Counted from the first letter of the stretch, positions 51,372 to 60,379 are shown. The stretch is DNA of 64,000 nt from an uncultured Candidatus Saccharibacteria bacterium (GCA_938036915.1 CALHVV010000066.1:1-64000); one strand, 5' to 3'. The notes: generated from the letters alone by a model not told the origin. Made by a program: numbers and translations.

Positions 51372-52475
51372 ATGAAGATTCTTGGGATTGAGAGCAGCTG
51401 CGACGAGACGGCGGCTGCGGTGGTGGCCGATGGGCGGCGCTTGCTGAGCAGTGTGGTGCACTCGCAGATAGATATTCATGCCCAGTATGGTGGTGTGGTA
51501 CCAGAGGTAGCGGCGCGGAGCCATATTGAGATGATTACCCCAGTGATCGACCGCGCATTGGCCGAGGCGGCGTGTAACTGGGATGAGATTGATGGCATTG
51601 CGGTGACGTATGCACCTGGGTTGGTGGGGTCGCTGCTGGTTGGGACGCTGGCGGCGCGGACGCTGGCACTTGTGCACGAGAAGCCGCTCTACGCGATTCA
51701 TCATGTGGAGGCGCATGTCTATGCTAACTTTGTGGTGGGGGATGGCCGGCCAAAGCCCGAGCCAGCCCTAACGCTACCCGCTGCGCAGCCAAGCTTCCCC
51801 ATGCTGGCGCTCATCGTCTCTGGTGGGCACAGCCAGTTGGTGCTGTTTCGGGCGCATGGCGATTATACCTTGCTTGGCCAGACGCAGGATGATGCCGTGG
51901 GCGAAGCCTTCGACAAGGTAGCGAAGATCATTGGCCTACCCTACCCTGGCGGCCCGGCCATTGCTGCCGCCGCTAGGCAGGGCGACCCGCAGCGCTATGC
52001 TTTGCCCAAGGCGCGGATGCAGGGCCAGTACGATTTCTCCTTCTCGGGCCTCAAGACGGCCGTACTGCGCCGAATGCAGGCCGAGGTGGGCAAAGATACC
52101 TCTTTTCCCTCGCACGAGCTCCCAGCGCTTGTCACGCCGCAGCAGCGCCATGATATGGCAGCGAGCTTCCAGCGTGTGGCAGTGGAGACGTTGGTGGACA
52201 AGACGGTGCTGGCCTACGAGCACTATGCGCCGCACTCCGTCGTGATTGCTGGTGGTGTGGCGGCAAACCAAGAACTTCGCCGCCAACTGCGCACCGCCCT
52301 GCCCTGCTCCATTAGCTACGCACCGATGGCCTTTTGCACAGACAATGCAGTGATGATCGCCACCCTCGGCTACTACTACGCCCAAGCTGGCCGCACAGCT
52401 GATCCATACCTGCTCGAAGTGCAGCCGAGTTTGTCGATGCGCGAAGCGGTGTGGGGTGGCCACGAAGCACAGTAG
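51372..52475 (+). CDS. tsaD: tRNA N6-threonylcarbamoyladenosine transferase
   Basis: The product has 367 residues. It transfers the threonylcarbamoyl group to A37 of ANN-decoding tRNAs with TsaB and TsaE. ILGIESSCDETAAAVV at the N-terminus, HAQYGGVVPEVAARSH, the metal-site HHVEAH near 112-117, LALIVSGGHSQLVL and AGGVAANQELR are all diagnostic of TsaD. ATG 51372 was chosen because it is the family start and lies six bases after TATAAT; a frame running 20 codons further up covers the promoter. TsaB, TsaC and TsaE are not in this window. Confidence 0.95.
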   Translation: MKILGIESSCDETAAAVVADGRRLLSSVVHSQIDIHAQYGGVVPEVAARSHIEMITPVIDRALAEAACNWDEIDGIAVTYAPGLVGSLLVGTLAARTLALVHEKPLYAIHHVEAHVYANFVVGDGRPKPEPALTLPAAQPSFPMLALIVSGGHSQLVLFRAHGDYTLLGQTQDDAVGEAFDKVAKIIGLPYPGGPAIAAAARQGDPQRYALPKARMQGQYDFSFSGLKTAVLRRMQAEVGKDTSFPSHELPALVTPQQRHDMAASFQRVAVETLVDKTVLAYEHYAPHSVVIAGGVAANQELRRQLRTALPCSISYAPMAFCTDNAVMIATLGYYYAQAGRTADPYLLEVQPSLSMREAVWGGHEAQ

Positions 52476-52583
52476 ATATGTTTTGATGATATTCGAGATG
52501 ATGATACCAGCGTGTAACTACTTGTAGTGGATTATTGTCTGCGCGTTGGCACAGAATAGTTGTTGACGTTTGGAAGTTGGTCT

Positions 52584-53840
52584 CTACCGACCAATCACAC
52601 TACGCATCGCACGCACACAGCGAATCACCTGATGTATGAATGGCCGAGCGATATATTCATAGCAGCCAGCACGCTCCTCCAGCTGGCCACCAAAGCCTTT
52701 CTTGAAGTGATACACCCCCTCTTGTTCGGGAAAGCCGTTGAAGTTTCCGCTTGTGCCGTAGAAGTTGTAGCGCTGAGCGCCAAGGCTGATGGCACGGTGC
52801 ATTGCTGCGTATTGCAGGGCGTATGAGCCAGAGAACTTGGCATGCTTATCATCCGACCCGCTGAGGAAATATACCACCTCGTTATCGTTCGTGTGCATGA
52901 ATATGGCGGCGGCCAGTGGCAGGACGTCGCCGCTAGCTGCCTGGCGCAACGTTTCGTAATCTGCCAAGCGTTTGGATACCGCAGTGAGCTGATTGTCGAG
53001 CTCCTTCACCTGCCCTTGCTTGTCTGGCTCGGTCGCTAGCGCATCGCGCTCGGTTTGCAGTGCATTCTGCTGAGCGCTGAGGCGGGCTTGGTAGCCAGCA
53101 AGGTCGAGCTCGGCAATCAGGAACCACGCCTGCTTGCGGTGGAAGGCACGGAACAATTGCTGATAAAATTCTTCGCTGCGCCCTGAGAAACCACGCCGCG
53201 TACCAGTATCGATTAGTAGCTTCGCAAACGGAGCGAGGTCGTCCACTGCAGTAATCTCGCGTACCGCCACACCATACTTAGTGGCTGCCTTGACGCAGCT
53301 ACGTGTCTTGGCGTCGAAGCTTTTGAGTAGTGCTGCGTCATCGTGATAGGGCGAGAGATCTTTGGCAAAGAACCAGCGCACGTAGCGCGCGTTGCAGTCG
53401 GTTTGCTGCGGGGGGATAGCGCGAAAGCCTGCCTTTTCTAATTGTTGCAGCGCCTTGGCCGTGCCTGCTACTTCGAGAAGCTGAGTAGGGTCACTTCCCT
53501 GCCGTAGGATGAGTGGTGGCTGAATTCGAAGTAAAATGCCTTTGTGCGCTTTGACATATTTCTTGAGCTCTGTCAATAGTGTACTGAGCACGGCTGGGTT
53601 GTGATAATCCACCAGCGGCCCCTGCAAACATTCAAACTCGCTATAGCCCAAGGTGCGCCACTCATATAACACGGCGGTAGCTACCAAGCGCTCACCCTCA
53701 GCAAACAGCCCCAGATAATGTGGCTGCCAGCCCAGCTGTACCACCCGCTTGGCATTAGCGGCCGACTGGACGAAGCTCCCCAGCGGGTGCTGCGCCACAA
53801 ATTGCTCGAGTGTGGATGGATCAATAGGTTTGAGCTGCAT
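52584..53840 (-). CDS. FemA/FemB-type peptidoglycan bridge transferase
   Basis: The product has 418 residues. It is an aminoacyl-tRNA-dependent transferase with two GNAT-like domains, adding amino acids to the peptidoglycan side chain. IQPPLI, RSCVKAATKYGVAVREI and FYQQLFRAFHRKQAWFLIAELD are family patterns, and a charged coiled-coil arm occupies about 240-295 as in staphylococcal FemA. The end has FMHTNDNEVVYFLSGSDDKHAKFSG and YNFYGTSGNF. ATG 53840 was chosen; TGC-TATACT (53858-53853) is 12 bases upstream. It is divergent from a second fem gene. Seryl or glycyl bridges are possible donors; three tRNA-Ser genes nearby may be a coincidence. Confidence 0.9.
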   Translation of the reverse strand: MQLKPIDPSTLEQFVAQHPLGSFVQSAANAKRVVQLGWQPHYLGLFAEGERLVATAVLYEWRTLGYSEFECLQGPLVDYHNPAVLSTLLTELKKYVKAHKGILLRIQPPLILRQGSDPTQLLEVAGTAKALQQLEKAGFRAIPPQQTDCNARYVRWFFAKDLSPYHDDAALLKSFDAKTRSCVKAATKYGVAVREITAVDDLAPFAKLLIDTGTRRGFSGRSEEFYQQLFRAFHRKQAWFLIAELDLAGYQARLSAQQNALQTERDALATEPDKQGQVKELDNQLTAVSKRLADYETLRQAASGDVLPLAAAIFMHTNDNEVVYFLSGSDDKHAKFSGSYALQYAAMHRAISLGAQRYNFYGTSGNFNGFPEQEGVYHFKKGFGGQLEERAGCYEYIARPFIHQVIRCVRAMRSVIGR

Positions 53841-54024
53841 AATAATAGCGCTAGTATAGCATTTTTGAGTGGTGAGAGGAAGAGAGTGATGGTGATGAGT
53901 AACTCGCGATTGGTTATAACGAAGGAGTTTAGAGAGATAGTACCTTGCATCAGACTCATCATTTCGTCCGAGCATACATGAATGTGTTTTTGCAACAATC
54001 ATCAGTGAAAAACTGCCACAAAGT

Positions 54025-54033
54025 TGCTATACT
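54025..54033 (+). promoter_or_regulatory. promoter of the femX-like gene (extended -10)
   Basis: TTGC-TATACT, hexamer 54028-54033 (TG at -15/-14), with the ATG six bases downstream. Confidence 0.68.
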
Positions 54034-54039
54034 AATGTT

Positions 54040-54993
54040 ATGAAACATTTTTTACAGACTGAGGCATGGGAGGCCTTTCAACAAGCGCAGCAGCGCCACA
54101 CGGTGCGGCGGGCAGACAAAGGGTGGCAGTATTATGGCATTATCGAGCATGGTCGGCTCAACCATCGGCTGTATGTGCCCTATGGGCCCGAGGCAGATAA
54201 TGATGCAGCTCAGGAAGCGGCGCTCAAGGATATCATTGCCACTGGGCGGCAATATGGTGCAGACTTTGTGCGGGTCGACCCCCGAACGACGCGGCTTGAA
54301 CAGTTGCAGAATCTCGGCTTTCGCAAAGCGAAGAGCCTCCAGCCAGATCGAACGATTATTAATGATGTGACGATAGATCACGATGCGATCCTGGCTAATG
54401 CCAAACAAGCGGTGCGTTACACCTGGCGCAAAAATCAGAAGGCAGGGGTGCGCTTCCATACCAGTTATGAGCCAGCAGATATCGAGATTTTTCTTGATAT
54501 GATCCACGATGTCGCTAAGCGTACCGGCATGCAGCCTCATAGTGATGACTACTTTCGCCAAATGGCAGAGGTGCTCTTCCTGCGCAAGGCAGCTGGCCTG
54601 ATGTATGCCACGCTGGACGACAAACCGGTTGCCAGCCTCATCTTCTTTAGTGATGGCACGACGATGGCCTATGCTCATGCGGCGTCCTACACCGCGCAGC
54701 GCAACCTCAGCCCAGCCACAGCACTGGTGGTGTCTGCCCTCTTCTATGCGCACGATACCGGGCACAAATTCTTCGACTTTTATGGTATTGCGCCAGATGA
54801 TGTGCCGAAGGATCACCCCTGGGCGGGCTTCACACATTTCAAGAAGTCGTTTGGTGGCACACCGGTGGACTACATCGGCACCTGGGAGAAACCGCTCCAT
54901 CCACTGCGTTACCGGTTGTATCACCTCTACCAAGCACTGTATCAGCACATGCGCGGTCTGCGCCAGGCATCGTATCGCCGCTCGCATAAATAG
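54040..54993 (+). CDS. FemX/MurM-like peptidoglycan bridge transferase
   Basis: The product has 317 residues, a shorter relative of the divergent FemA-like protein and without the coiled-coil arm. TEAWEAFQQAQQRHTVRR starts the first GNAT-like domain; VRVDPRTTR, ARNAKQAVRYTWRKNQKAGV-like basic helix and FDFYGIAPDDVPKDHPWAGF with THFKKSFGG near the end are typical of FemX/MurM. It probably adds the first bridge residue to the lipid II stem peptide. There is no Shine-Dalgarno; the start is leaderless. A terminator follows 22 bases after the stop. Confidence 0.9.
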   Translation: MKHFLQTEAWEAFQQAQQRHTVRRADKGWQYYGIIEHGRLNHRLYVPYGPEADNDAAQEAALKDIIATGRQYGADFVRVDPRTTRLEQLQNLGFRKAKSLQPDRTIINDVTIDHDAILANAKQAVRYTWRKNQKAGVRFHTSYEPADIEIFLDMIHDVAKRTGMQPHSDDYFRQMAEVLFLRKAAGLMYATLDDKPVASLIFFSDGTTMAYAHAASYTAQRNLSPATALVVSALFYAHDTGHKFFDFYGIAPDDVPKDHPWAGFTHFKKSFGGTPVDYIGTWEKPLHPLRYRLYHLYQALYQHMRGLRQASYRRSHK

Positions 54994-55015
54994 TAGCTGG
55001 TGGGGTTACTCAGAG

Positions 55016-55045
55016 AAAGACGCTCTAGTGGGGCGTCTTTTTATA
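55016..55045 (+). terminator. terminator after the femX-like gene
   Basis: An eight-base-pair stem (55016-55023 with 55033-55040), nine-base loop and TTTTTATAT. Confidence 0.85.
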
Positions 55046-55605
55046 TTATCTTTCCCCTTCCCTACTCTACTGATGTGACTTTAGATGGAAAACAATATGA
55101 GATCCATATGATGATGTGGGGCTATAGAGCTTGATAAAGTTCCACGTATTATTCACGTGAAATAGAGATATGTACAGGTGAAAATTGTGCTATCACTTCC
55201 CTACTGTAATTCAATTTTGGTTGTAACTATGATAAACGCAATTTATCTTCATCTCTGATTTGTTATTCATACCTTTCTTTTGCATTGTATGAAGAGCGTT
55301 GATGAATGCAGCATGATGATATGTGGGCAGACATTTGCAGTGCAAAGACTTCTGCTGTTTCTTTGGTAAGTCTACCCATTTCTTACGCTCTACTGGATGA
55401 GATGGTAAAATTGTAATTGTTTTAGTCACAGGCCGTCACACATCACACCTTCCACGTGAAAACTACACAATGGGAAACTATCAGAACAAGTGACTATTCG
55501 ATAGTGACTAATTTGCAAGGCGAGACATCTATCATATCACCGCTGTCAGCTATGCCTTAGCCTTATCACCAACCACTGTCACCCCTGCCATTGAGCTGTC
55601 AAACG
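55046..55605. other. 560-base non-coding stretch upstream of valS
   Basis: The longest gene-free region in the window. A minus-strand frame at 55211-55429 (72 codons) has no ribosome site or recognisable product. The region carries CACGTG palindromes, described separately. Confidence 0.55.
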
Positions 55606-55678
55606 TGCTATACTAGGTAGCTGAAGTTGCACCAAAAAATCGGCCTGGCAGATGCTGCACACATATTTTTCACGTGAA
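55152..55678. repeat. three TTCACGTGAA-type palindromes
   Basis: Exact TTCACGTGAA at 55152-55161 and 55669-55678, and TCCACGTGAA at 55451-55460. The last exact copy lies in the predicted valS leader. They could be operators for a dimeric regulator. Confidence 0.6.
55606..55614 (+). promoter_or_regulatory. probable valS promoter (extended -10)
   Basis: TGC-TATACT, hexamer 55609-55614. The implied leader is about 115 bases, unusually long for this genome, and includes a CACGTG palindrome and a TTTTTT tract. Confidence 0.55.
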
Positions 55679-55737
55679 GTATCGACCGCGCTTTTTTCGT
55701 GTGAAAAGTATCAATAATCTGTAAGGAAGCCACCGCC

Positions 55738-58275
55738 ATGAAACTTGCCAAGACCTACAACCCTAACGAATATGAGCCAAATATCTACGCCATGTGGGAA
55801 AGTGCTGGCGTGTTTCGACCAAAAGGGGAGGGCACACCGTATAGCATCGTGATGCCGCCGCCCAATGCTAATGGCAACCTGCACGTCGGGCATGCGCTAG
55901 GCTCGGCCTTGCAAGATATCTTAGTGCGCTACCACCGGATGAAAGGCGATGCCGCGGTGTTTATCCCTGGGGCAGACCATGCTGGCTTCGAAACGTGGGT
56001 GGTGTATGAGCGCGAGCTAGAAAAGCAGGGCAAGACGCGCTTCGATTACTCTCGTGATGAGCTGTATGCGCAGGTGTGGGACTTTGTTGATAAAAAGCGG
56101 GGCGATATGGAGCTCCAGCTACGTGCCCTTGGCGTTGGGGCTGACTGGGAAGATATGGTCTTTACGCTTGACCCCAAGGTGGTAGAGACGGTCTATGGCA
56201 CCTTCAACAAGCTGTGGCAAGATGGGCTGATCTACCGCGGTGAGCGGATTGTGAACTACTGTACTAAGCACCAGACTAGCTTTGCCGATATTGAGGTGGT
56301 GCACAAGACGGAGAAGTCTAAGCTGTGGCGTATTGCGTATCCACTACTCGATCATATTGGTGAAATTATCGTTGCTACGACACGGCCCGAGACGCTACTG
56401 GGTGATACCGCCATCGCTGTCAACCCGGCAGATGAACGCTACAAGAAGTTGATTGGTACTAAGGCGCTGCTCCCACTAGTGGGACGTGAGATCCCGATTA
56501 TTGCTGATGAATATGTTGATGCGTCATATGGTACTGGTGCGGTTAAGATCACGCCGGCTCACGACCCAAATGATTTCGAGATGGGGCAGCGGCATGGGCT
56601 ACCAGTGGAGCAGGTGATTGGTTTTGATGGGCGAATGACGAATGTTCCTACGCCGTTTGACGGCCTCACCACAGCGGAGGCACGTCAGCGTGTACTAGAG
56701 GCGCTGGAGCGCGAAGAGCTGCGCCGTGGCGAGGAGGAGCTGGAGCACTCAGTAGGGCATTGCTACAAATGTGACACCGTCATTGAGCCGATGGTGAAAG
56801 AGCAGTGGTTTATCTCGATGCGGCCATTGGCGGATGCGGCGATTGCTGCCATCGAGCGTGGCGATGTGACCTTCACTCCTGCCAACAAAGGCGAGGTGGT
56901 CATCAAATACCTGCGCGAGATCAAAGACTGGAACGTCAGCCGGCAGATCCCGTGGGGTATACCCATCCCAGCCTTCCAGAGCACGACTGATCCAAGCGAC
57001 TGGATCTTCAATACAAATGTCAACGAAAAAGAAATAGTTGTAGATGGCACAACATACCGCCGGGAAGAAGATACGCTCGACACGTGGTTTAGCAGTGGGC
57101 AGTGGCCATTCATCACCACCGACTACTTGCAAGATGGGCCGTTGGCGAAGTTCTACCCCAATGCGGTGATGGAGACAGCCGGGGATATCCTCTTCTTCTG
57201 GGTAGCGCGGATGATAATGCTTGGCTTGTACTGCACGGGACAGGTGCCGTTCCGTCATGTGTATCTCCATGGGCTGGTGCTGGATGAGCATGGGCAGAAA
57301 ATGAGCAAGAGTAAGGGCAATGTGATCAACCCAATGGAAGCAATCAGCCAGTATGGTTCAGACGCACTGCGCATGGGGATTATCGCCAGCCGCTCAGCCG
57401 CTCAGCCACAAGCCTTTAATACCGGCAAGGTCGTGGCAGCGCGCAATTTCTGTAATAAATTATGGAACATTGCTCGCTTCATCGAGGCGCAGGTGGGGGA
57501 TACGCAACCGGGGCATGTACCGATGGCTGACCATTGGATCATCCGCCAGCTGAGCAGGGCAGGGGAAACGATGGAGCAGCAGCTAGCGCAGTATCGTTTT
57601 GCCGAGGCGGCAGAAACGCTCTACCATACGGTGTGGGATGACGTAGCCGATTGGTATATTGAGGCAGCTAAGGTGGAGCAGCACGCTGATATGCTGGTGT
57701 GGGTGCTCGACACGTGCCTGCGCTTGGCTCACCCATTTGCACCATTTGTGACGGAGACGATTTGGCAAAGCCTGAGCTGGCATAACGACCTGCTGGCGGC
57801 AGCGCGATATCCGCAGGCTGAGAAATACAATGAGCTGCAAGCGGCTGAGTTTGGCCGACTCAAGCGGCTCGTGACTGAAGCGCGCTACGTAACGAGTGAA
57901 TTGCCAGGCAATGAGCGCTACACAATGCTCTATATGGATGATGCGCTCGTAGCGGATAATGCCGAGCTGGTACGGCGTTTGGCTGGCCTAGCGGCGGTGG
58001 AATATATTGATGTAGCACGAGGGCTGCGTCTGGCCGCCAGTGGTCGTGATGCCTGGCTCGACGTAAGCGACGAGACACTCTATGAGCACCAGACGAACCT
58101 CGAGAAGCGCTTGGTTGCAGCACGCAATGACGCCGCCAAGCTGGAGGCACGCCTAGCAAACGAACGTTACACCAGCCAAGCACCCGCTCATTTGGTGGAA
58201 GAGTCACGCCAGCAGCTAGCAAACAAGCAGGCGTTGATCGAGCGGCTGGTGAAGGAATTGCAGGTGATTGAATAG
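55738..58275 (+). CDS. valS: valyl-tRNA synthetase
   Basis: The product has 845 residues, full length. It charges tRNA-Val and edits mischarged threonine. The class I HIGH motif appears as HVGH in PPPNANGNLHVGHALG (about 38-53), the editing domain has TTRPETLLGDTAIAVNP and AHDPNDFEMGQRHGL, KMSKS is in GQKMSKSKGNVINP (about 521-534) and the C-terminal 70 residues form the tRNA-binding coiled coil. AAGGAA lies about ten bases before the ATG. It is flanked by a long non-coding upstream region and a terminator 37 bases downstream. Confidence 0.96.
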   Translation: MKLAKTYNPNEYEPNIYAMWESAGVFRPKGEGTPYSIVMPPPNANGNLHVGHALGSALQDILVRYHRMKGDAAVFIPGADHAGFETWVVYERELEKQGKTRFDYSRDELYAQVWDFVDKKRGDMELQLRALGVGADWEDMVFTLDPKVVETVYGTFNKLWQDGLIYRGERIVNYCTKHQTSFADIEVVHKTEKSKLWRIAYPLLDHIGEIIVATTRPETLLGDTAIAVNPADERYKKLIGTKALLPLVGREIPIIADEYVDASYGTGAVKITPAHDPNDFEMGQRHGLPVEQVIGFDGRMTNVPTPFDGLTTAEARQRVLEALEREELRRGEEELEHSVGHCYKCDTVIEPMVKEQWFISMRPLADAAIAAIERGDVTFTPANKGEVVIKYLREIKDWNVSRQIPWGIPIPAFQSTTDPSDWIFNTNVNEKEIVVDGTTYRREEDTLDTWFSSGQWPFITTDYLQDGPLAKFYPNAVMETAGDILFFWVARMIMLGLYCTGQVPFRHVYLHGLVLDEHGQKMSKSKGNVINPMEAISQYGSDALRMGIIASRSAAQPQAFNTGKVVAARNFCNKLWNIARFIEAQVGDTQPGHVPMADHWIIRQLSRAGETMEQQLAQYRFAEAAETLYHTVWDDVADWYIEAAKVEQHADMLVWVLDTCLRLAHPFAPFVTETIWQSLSWHNDLLAAARYPQAEKYNELQAAEFGRLKRLVTEARYVTSELPGNERYTMLYMDDALVADNAELVRRLAGLAAVEYIDVARGLRLAASGRDAWLDVSDETLYEHQTNLEKRLVAARNDAAKLEARLANERYTSQAPAHLVEESRQQLANKQALIERLVKELQVIE

Positions 58276-58311
58276 CAGTACTGCAAATTTAATACCTTGT
58301 GCTAATAGAGG

Positions 58312-58345
58312 AGGCTACTGTCGATGTGAGATGGTAGCCTTTTTG
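58312..58345 (+). terminator. terminator after valS
   Basis: A seven-base-pair stem (58312-58318 with 58334-58340), 15-base loop and TTTT tract. Confidence 0.75.
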
Positions 58346-58748
58346 ATGAGTAGGGATAATGAAGTGTGTTGATTTAACCTCTTGCGTTCTTAATGACAAA
58401 AGGGCACTTAGTGGTAAGAAGAGAAGCGCGAACACAGATAAAGGGATTATTGTGATGACGAGCTATATTAACCTGAAGCTGAAAATCTCACCGCATCACC
58501 CTTTCTATTCGTACGGTTATTTTTCTGAAGCTTACTACGAGCGTTCATCGCATGGATTTATATAAGTATACATATGCTGCGACAAACAGCTTTCATACCT
58601 CATTTAAATGAGATGATAGGGGGAGAGAGTTAATGAAGAAAAGAAGGGCATTCCTATATCTACACGAAACATACTTGACAGATAAGAAACATCCTGCTAC
58701 CATGAATATGAACAAAAATAGAACTAACGATAGTCACCAAAATACACA
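58346..58748. other. AT-rich spacer with a possible promoter
   Basis: About 400 bases without a convincing gene. TTGACA (58675-58680), 17 bases and TACCAT (58698-58703) form a candidate promoter for the next gene. Short frames at 58359 and 58633 lack support. Confidence 0.5.
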
Positions 58749-59123
58749 ATGGAACACAAACACCACACTACCTCATACAAAACTATCCTCGCGCAGACGG
58801 CTGTGGCGGTCTTTAGCCTGGCGACTGCGCTGGGGGTGTTCTTACACGATGGGCAATTTGATAAGATGACCACTGTGCTTCTCACGCTCGAGCCTGCTGT
58901 GCTGCGAAGCCGGGGACTGCAAGGCTTGGCGGAACCCGATAAGCTAACAACCGACCCACACGTCCATCCGCATCATACGTCGCTTGGGTATAAGGCGGCG
59001 CATCACGGGCAGCACCACACGCCGGATGTGCCACCGCGCGATGATGAATATAGGTATCTGGCGCATAAGCAGCGGGGAACGCGCCATGCCTTTGATAATC
59101 AGTTCTTGCCGATTGTTGGTTAG
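58749..59123 (+). CDS. small histidine-rich membrane protein, unknown function
   Basis: The product has 124 residues and is not recognised. One hydrophobic helix (about 12-31) follows HKHHTTSYKT; the C-terminal half is rich in histidine (DPHVHPHH, AAHHGQHH) and could bind metal. No Shine-Dalgarno is seen; the start is ATG 58749. It converges directly on rlmH with no gap between the two stops. A second frame from 58633/58708 overlaps the start, but its residues are Arg/Trp-rich and look like a shadow. Confidence 0.55.
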   Translation: MEHKHHTTSYKTILAQTAVAVFSLATALGVFLHDGQFDKMTTVLLTLEPAVLRSRGLQGLAEPDKLTTDPHVHPHHTSLGYKAAHHGQHHTPDVPPRDDEYRYLAHKQRGTRHAFDNQFLPIVG

Positions 59124-59579
59124 TTATTGATGGTGATACGGATGACCAGCGGCAATCTGCTGCGCCCGGTAGAGTTGCTCGGCCAAGATGAGTCGCACCA
59201 GCTGGTGTGGAAACACCAGGCGAGACAGCGACCACACCAGGTTAGCGCGCTCCATCACTGCCTCTGTCACACCGTATGCGCCACCAATGATAAGCACGAG
59301 TGATTTGCCTTGCGCCATTGGCTGATGCAGGCTGCGCGAAAGGGCGGGCGAGTCGAGCATTGTGCCGCGCTCGTCCAGTAGTACGACATATGCTTGGGGC
59401 GAAAGCGCTCGAAGAATCTGCTGCGACTCCTCACGGCGTGCCGCATCGCTACTACGCTGGCTGGCTGGAAGGAGCTTCCACTGCAGCTGCCAAGCATGGG
59501 TCATACGCTGCTCGTAGCGTGCAATGCCATTAGCCAGCCAGGGCTCGTGCCGCTTGCCAATGGCAATGATGGTGATCAC
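59124..59579 (-). CDS. rlmH: 23S rRNA (pseudouridine-1915 N3)-methyltransferase
   Basis: The product has 151 residues, the usual RlmH size, a SPOUT-fold dimer that methylates helix 69. MITIIAIGKRHEPWLANGI, YVVLLDERG, LIIGGAYGVTEAV (SAM-binding knot) and the highly conserved end FPHQLVRLILAEQLYRA followed by PYHH are diagnostic. The start overlaps the HIT gene's stop by four bases (ATGA), so it is translated with it from the promoter at 60.0 kb. Confidence 0.96.
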   Translation of the reverse strand: MITIIAIGKRHEPWLANGIARYEQRMTHAWQLQWKLLPASQRSSDAARREESQQILRALSPQAYVVLLDERGTMLDSPALSRSLHQPMAQGKSLVLIIGGAYGVTEAVMERANLVWSLSRLVFPHQLVRLILAEQLYRAQQIAAGHPYHHQ

Positions 59580-60001
59580 GCGCTGGCATTTCCGCCACTG
59601 CTGGGTACTGCTGCAGCAAGGCGCTGAGCAGTGGTAGATAGGTGAGCATTACTAGTATCAGTTGGGTAGCCATGATGGAGCTGTAGCACCTCGCGGTCAT
59701 ATAGCGGCACAAGATGAATGTGAGCGTGCGGCACATCAAAGCCCTCTACCACCACGCCGACTCGCTCAGGCTTGAGCTCTGTCTCCATTGCGTGGGCAAT
59801 CCGCTGCGCTACCGCCCAGAGGTGCTGATACACCTCAGTGGGGAGCGCCCACAGCGAGTCAATCTGCTGCTTCGGCACGACCAGTACATGGCCGTCACTC
59901 AGTGGGTTGATATCGAGGAAGGCTATTGTGTACTCATCCTCATACACCGTGTGGCTTGGTATTTCACCCTTGATAATCTTAGTAAAAATAGAATCCTGCA
60001 T
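59576..60001 (-). CDS. HIT family hydrolase (HinT-like)
   Basis: The product has 141 residues. HIT proteins hydrolyse nucleoside phosphoramidates and related compounds. SIFTKIIKGEIPSHTVYEDE at the start, FLDINPLSDGHVLVVPK, and the histidine triad HAHIHLVPL (about 96-104) are complete. The Ala/Ser/Gly-rich C-terminal end is not conserved. ATG 60001 was chosen by homology; TATACT (60013-60008) lies six bases upstream, predicting a leaderless mRNA. First gene of the HIT-rlmH operon, transcribed away from tRNA-Ser(CGA). Confidence 0.93.
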   Translation of the reverse strand: MQDSIFTKIIKGEIPSHTVYEDEYTIAFLDINPLSDGHVLVVPKQQIDSLWALPTEVYQHLWAVAQRIAHAMETELKPERVGVVVEGFDVPHAHIHLVPLYDREVLQLHHGYPTDTSNAHLSTTAQRLAAAVPSSGGNASA

Positions 60002-60007
60002 GGCTCT

Positions 60008-60013
60008 AGTATA
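60008..60013 (-). promoter_or_regulatory. -10 of the HIT-rlmH operon
   Basis: Minus strand TATACT at 60013-60008 with exactly six bases to the ATG. Confidence 0.65.
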
Positions 60014-60100
60014 CGCGAAGGTGGGGCAAGAGCTCAAGGATATCCGCTGCGCGATATTTTCGTTCGGCATCACATCTGTTATAATGAGAGCAGACCACAC

Positions 60101-60188
60101 GGAGAGGTGCAGGAGTGGTTGAACTGGCCGCTCTCGAAAAGCGGTAAGCCGCAAGGCTTCGAGGGTTCGAATCCCTCTCTCTCCGCCA
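60101..60188 (+). tRNA. tRNA-Ser (anticodon CGA)
   Basis: An 88-base type II tRNA. Acceptor GGAGAGG/TCTCTCC, anticodon stem CCGCT/AGCGG with loop CTCGAAA (anticodon CGA), long variable arm, T arm GAGGG-TTCGAAT-CCCTC, discriminator G and encoded CCA. TATAAT at 60080-60085 is the -10. Confidence 0.95.
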
Positions 60189-60316
60189 TAGTTTTGGTAG
60201 TGTTAATCTGCAGGCTGAGGATGCTTGTAGATTTTTTATTACGAAAAACACGTGATTACTTTTGTGCGCCATGATTGCTCTCTTTCTGTTTTTGCAAACT
60301 CAGGCAAGACGCAATG

Positions 60317-60343
60317 AAAAGCGCACACCGCGATGGTGTGCGC
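60317..60343 (-). terminator. terminator after the pilin gene
   Basis: A nine-base-pair stem (60321-60329 with 60335-60343), five-base loop and TTTT on the minus strand, 36 bases after the pilin stop. Confidence 0.78.
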
Positions 60344-60379
60344 ATATGTTTGTGTGAGAAGAGAGCCAAGCGGCACCGG

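Noticed and set aside
54052..54987. Minus-strand frame opposite the femX-like gene (311 codons)
   Set aside because: Antisense shadow; the plus strand has a promoter, motifs and terminator.
55211..55429. 72-codon minus-strand frame in the valS upstream region
   Set aside because: No ribosome site or promoter, and no recognisable protein pattern.
55660..55720. T-box-like leader before valS (ACCGCG followed by a T tract)
   Set aside because: Only ACCGCG and a TTTTTT tract match; the tRNA-end-binding TGGN part and the rest of the T-box consensus are missing, and no clear competing hairpins were found.
58633..58869. Alternative plus-strand frame overlapping the His-rich protein
   Set aside because: Arg/Trp-rich, no domain, and it is broken before the better membrane-protein frame ends.
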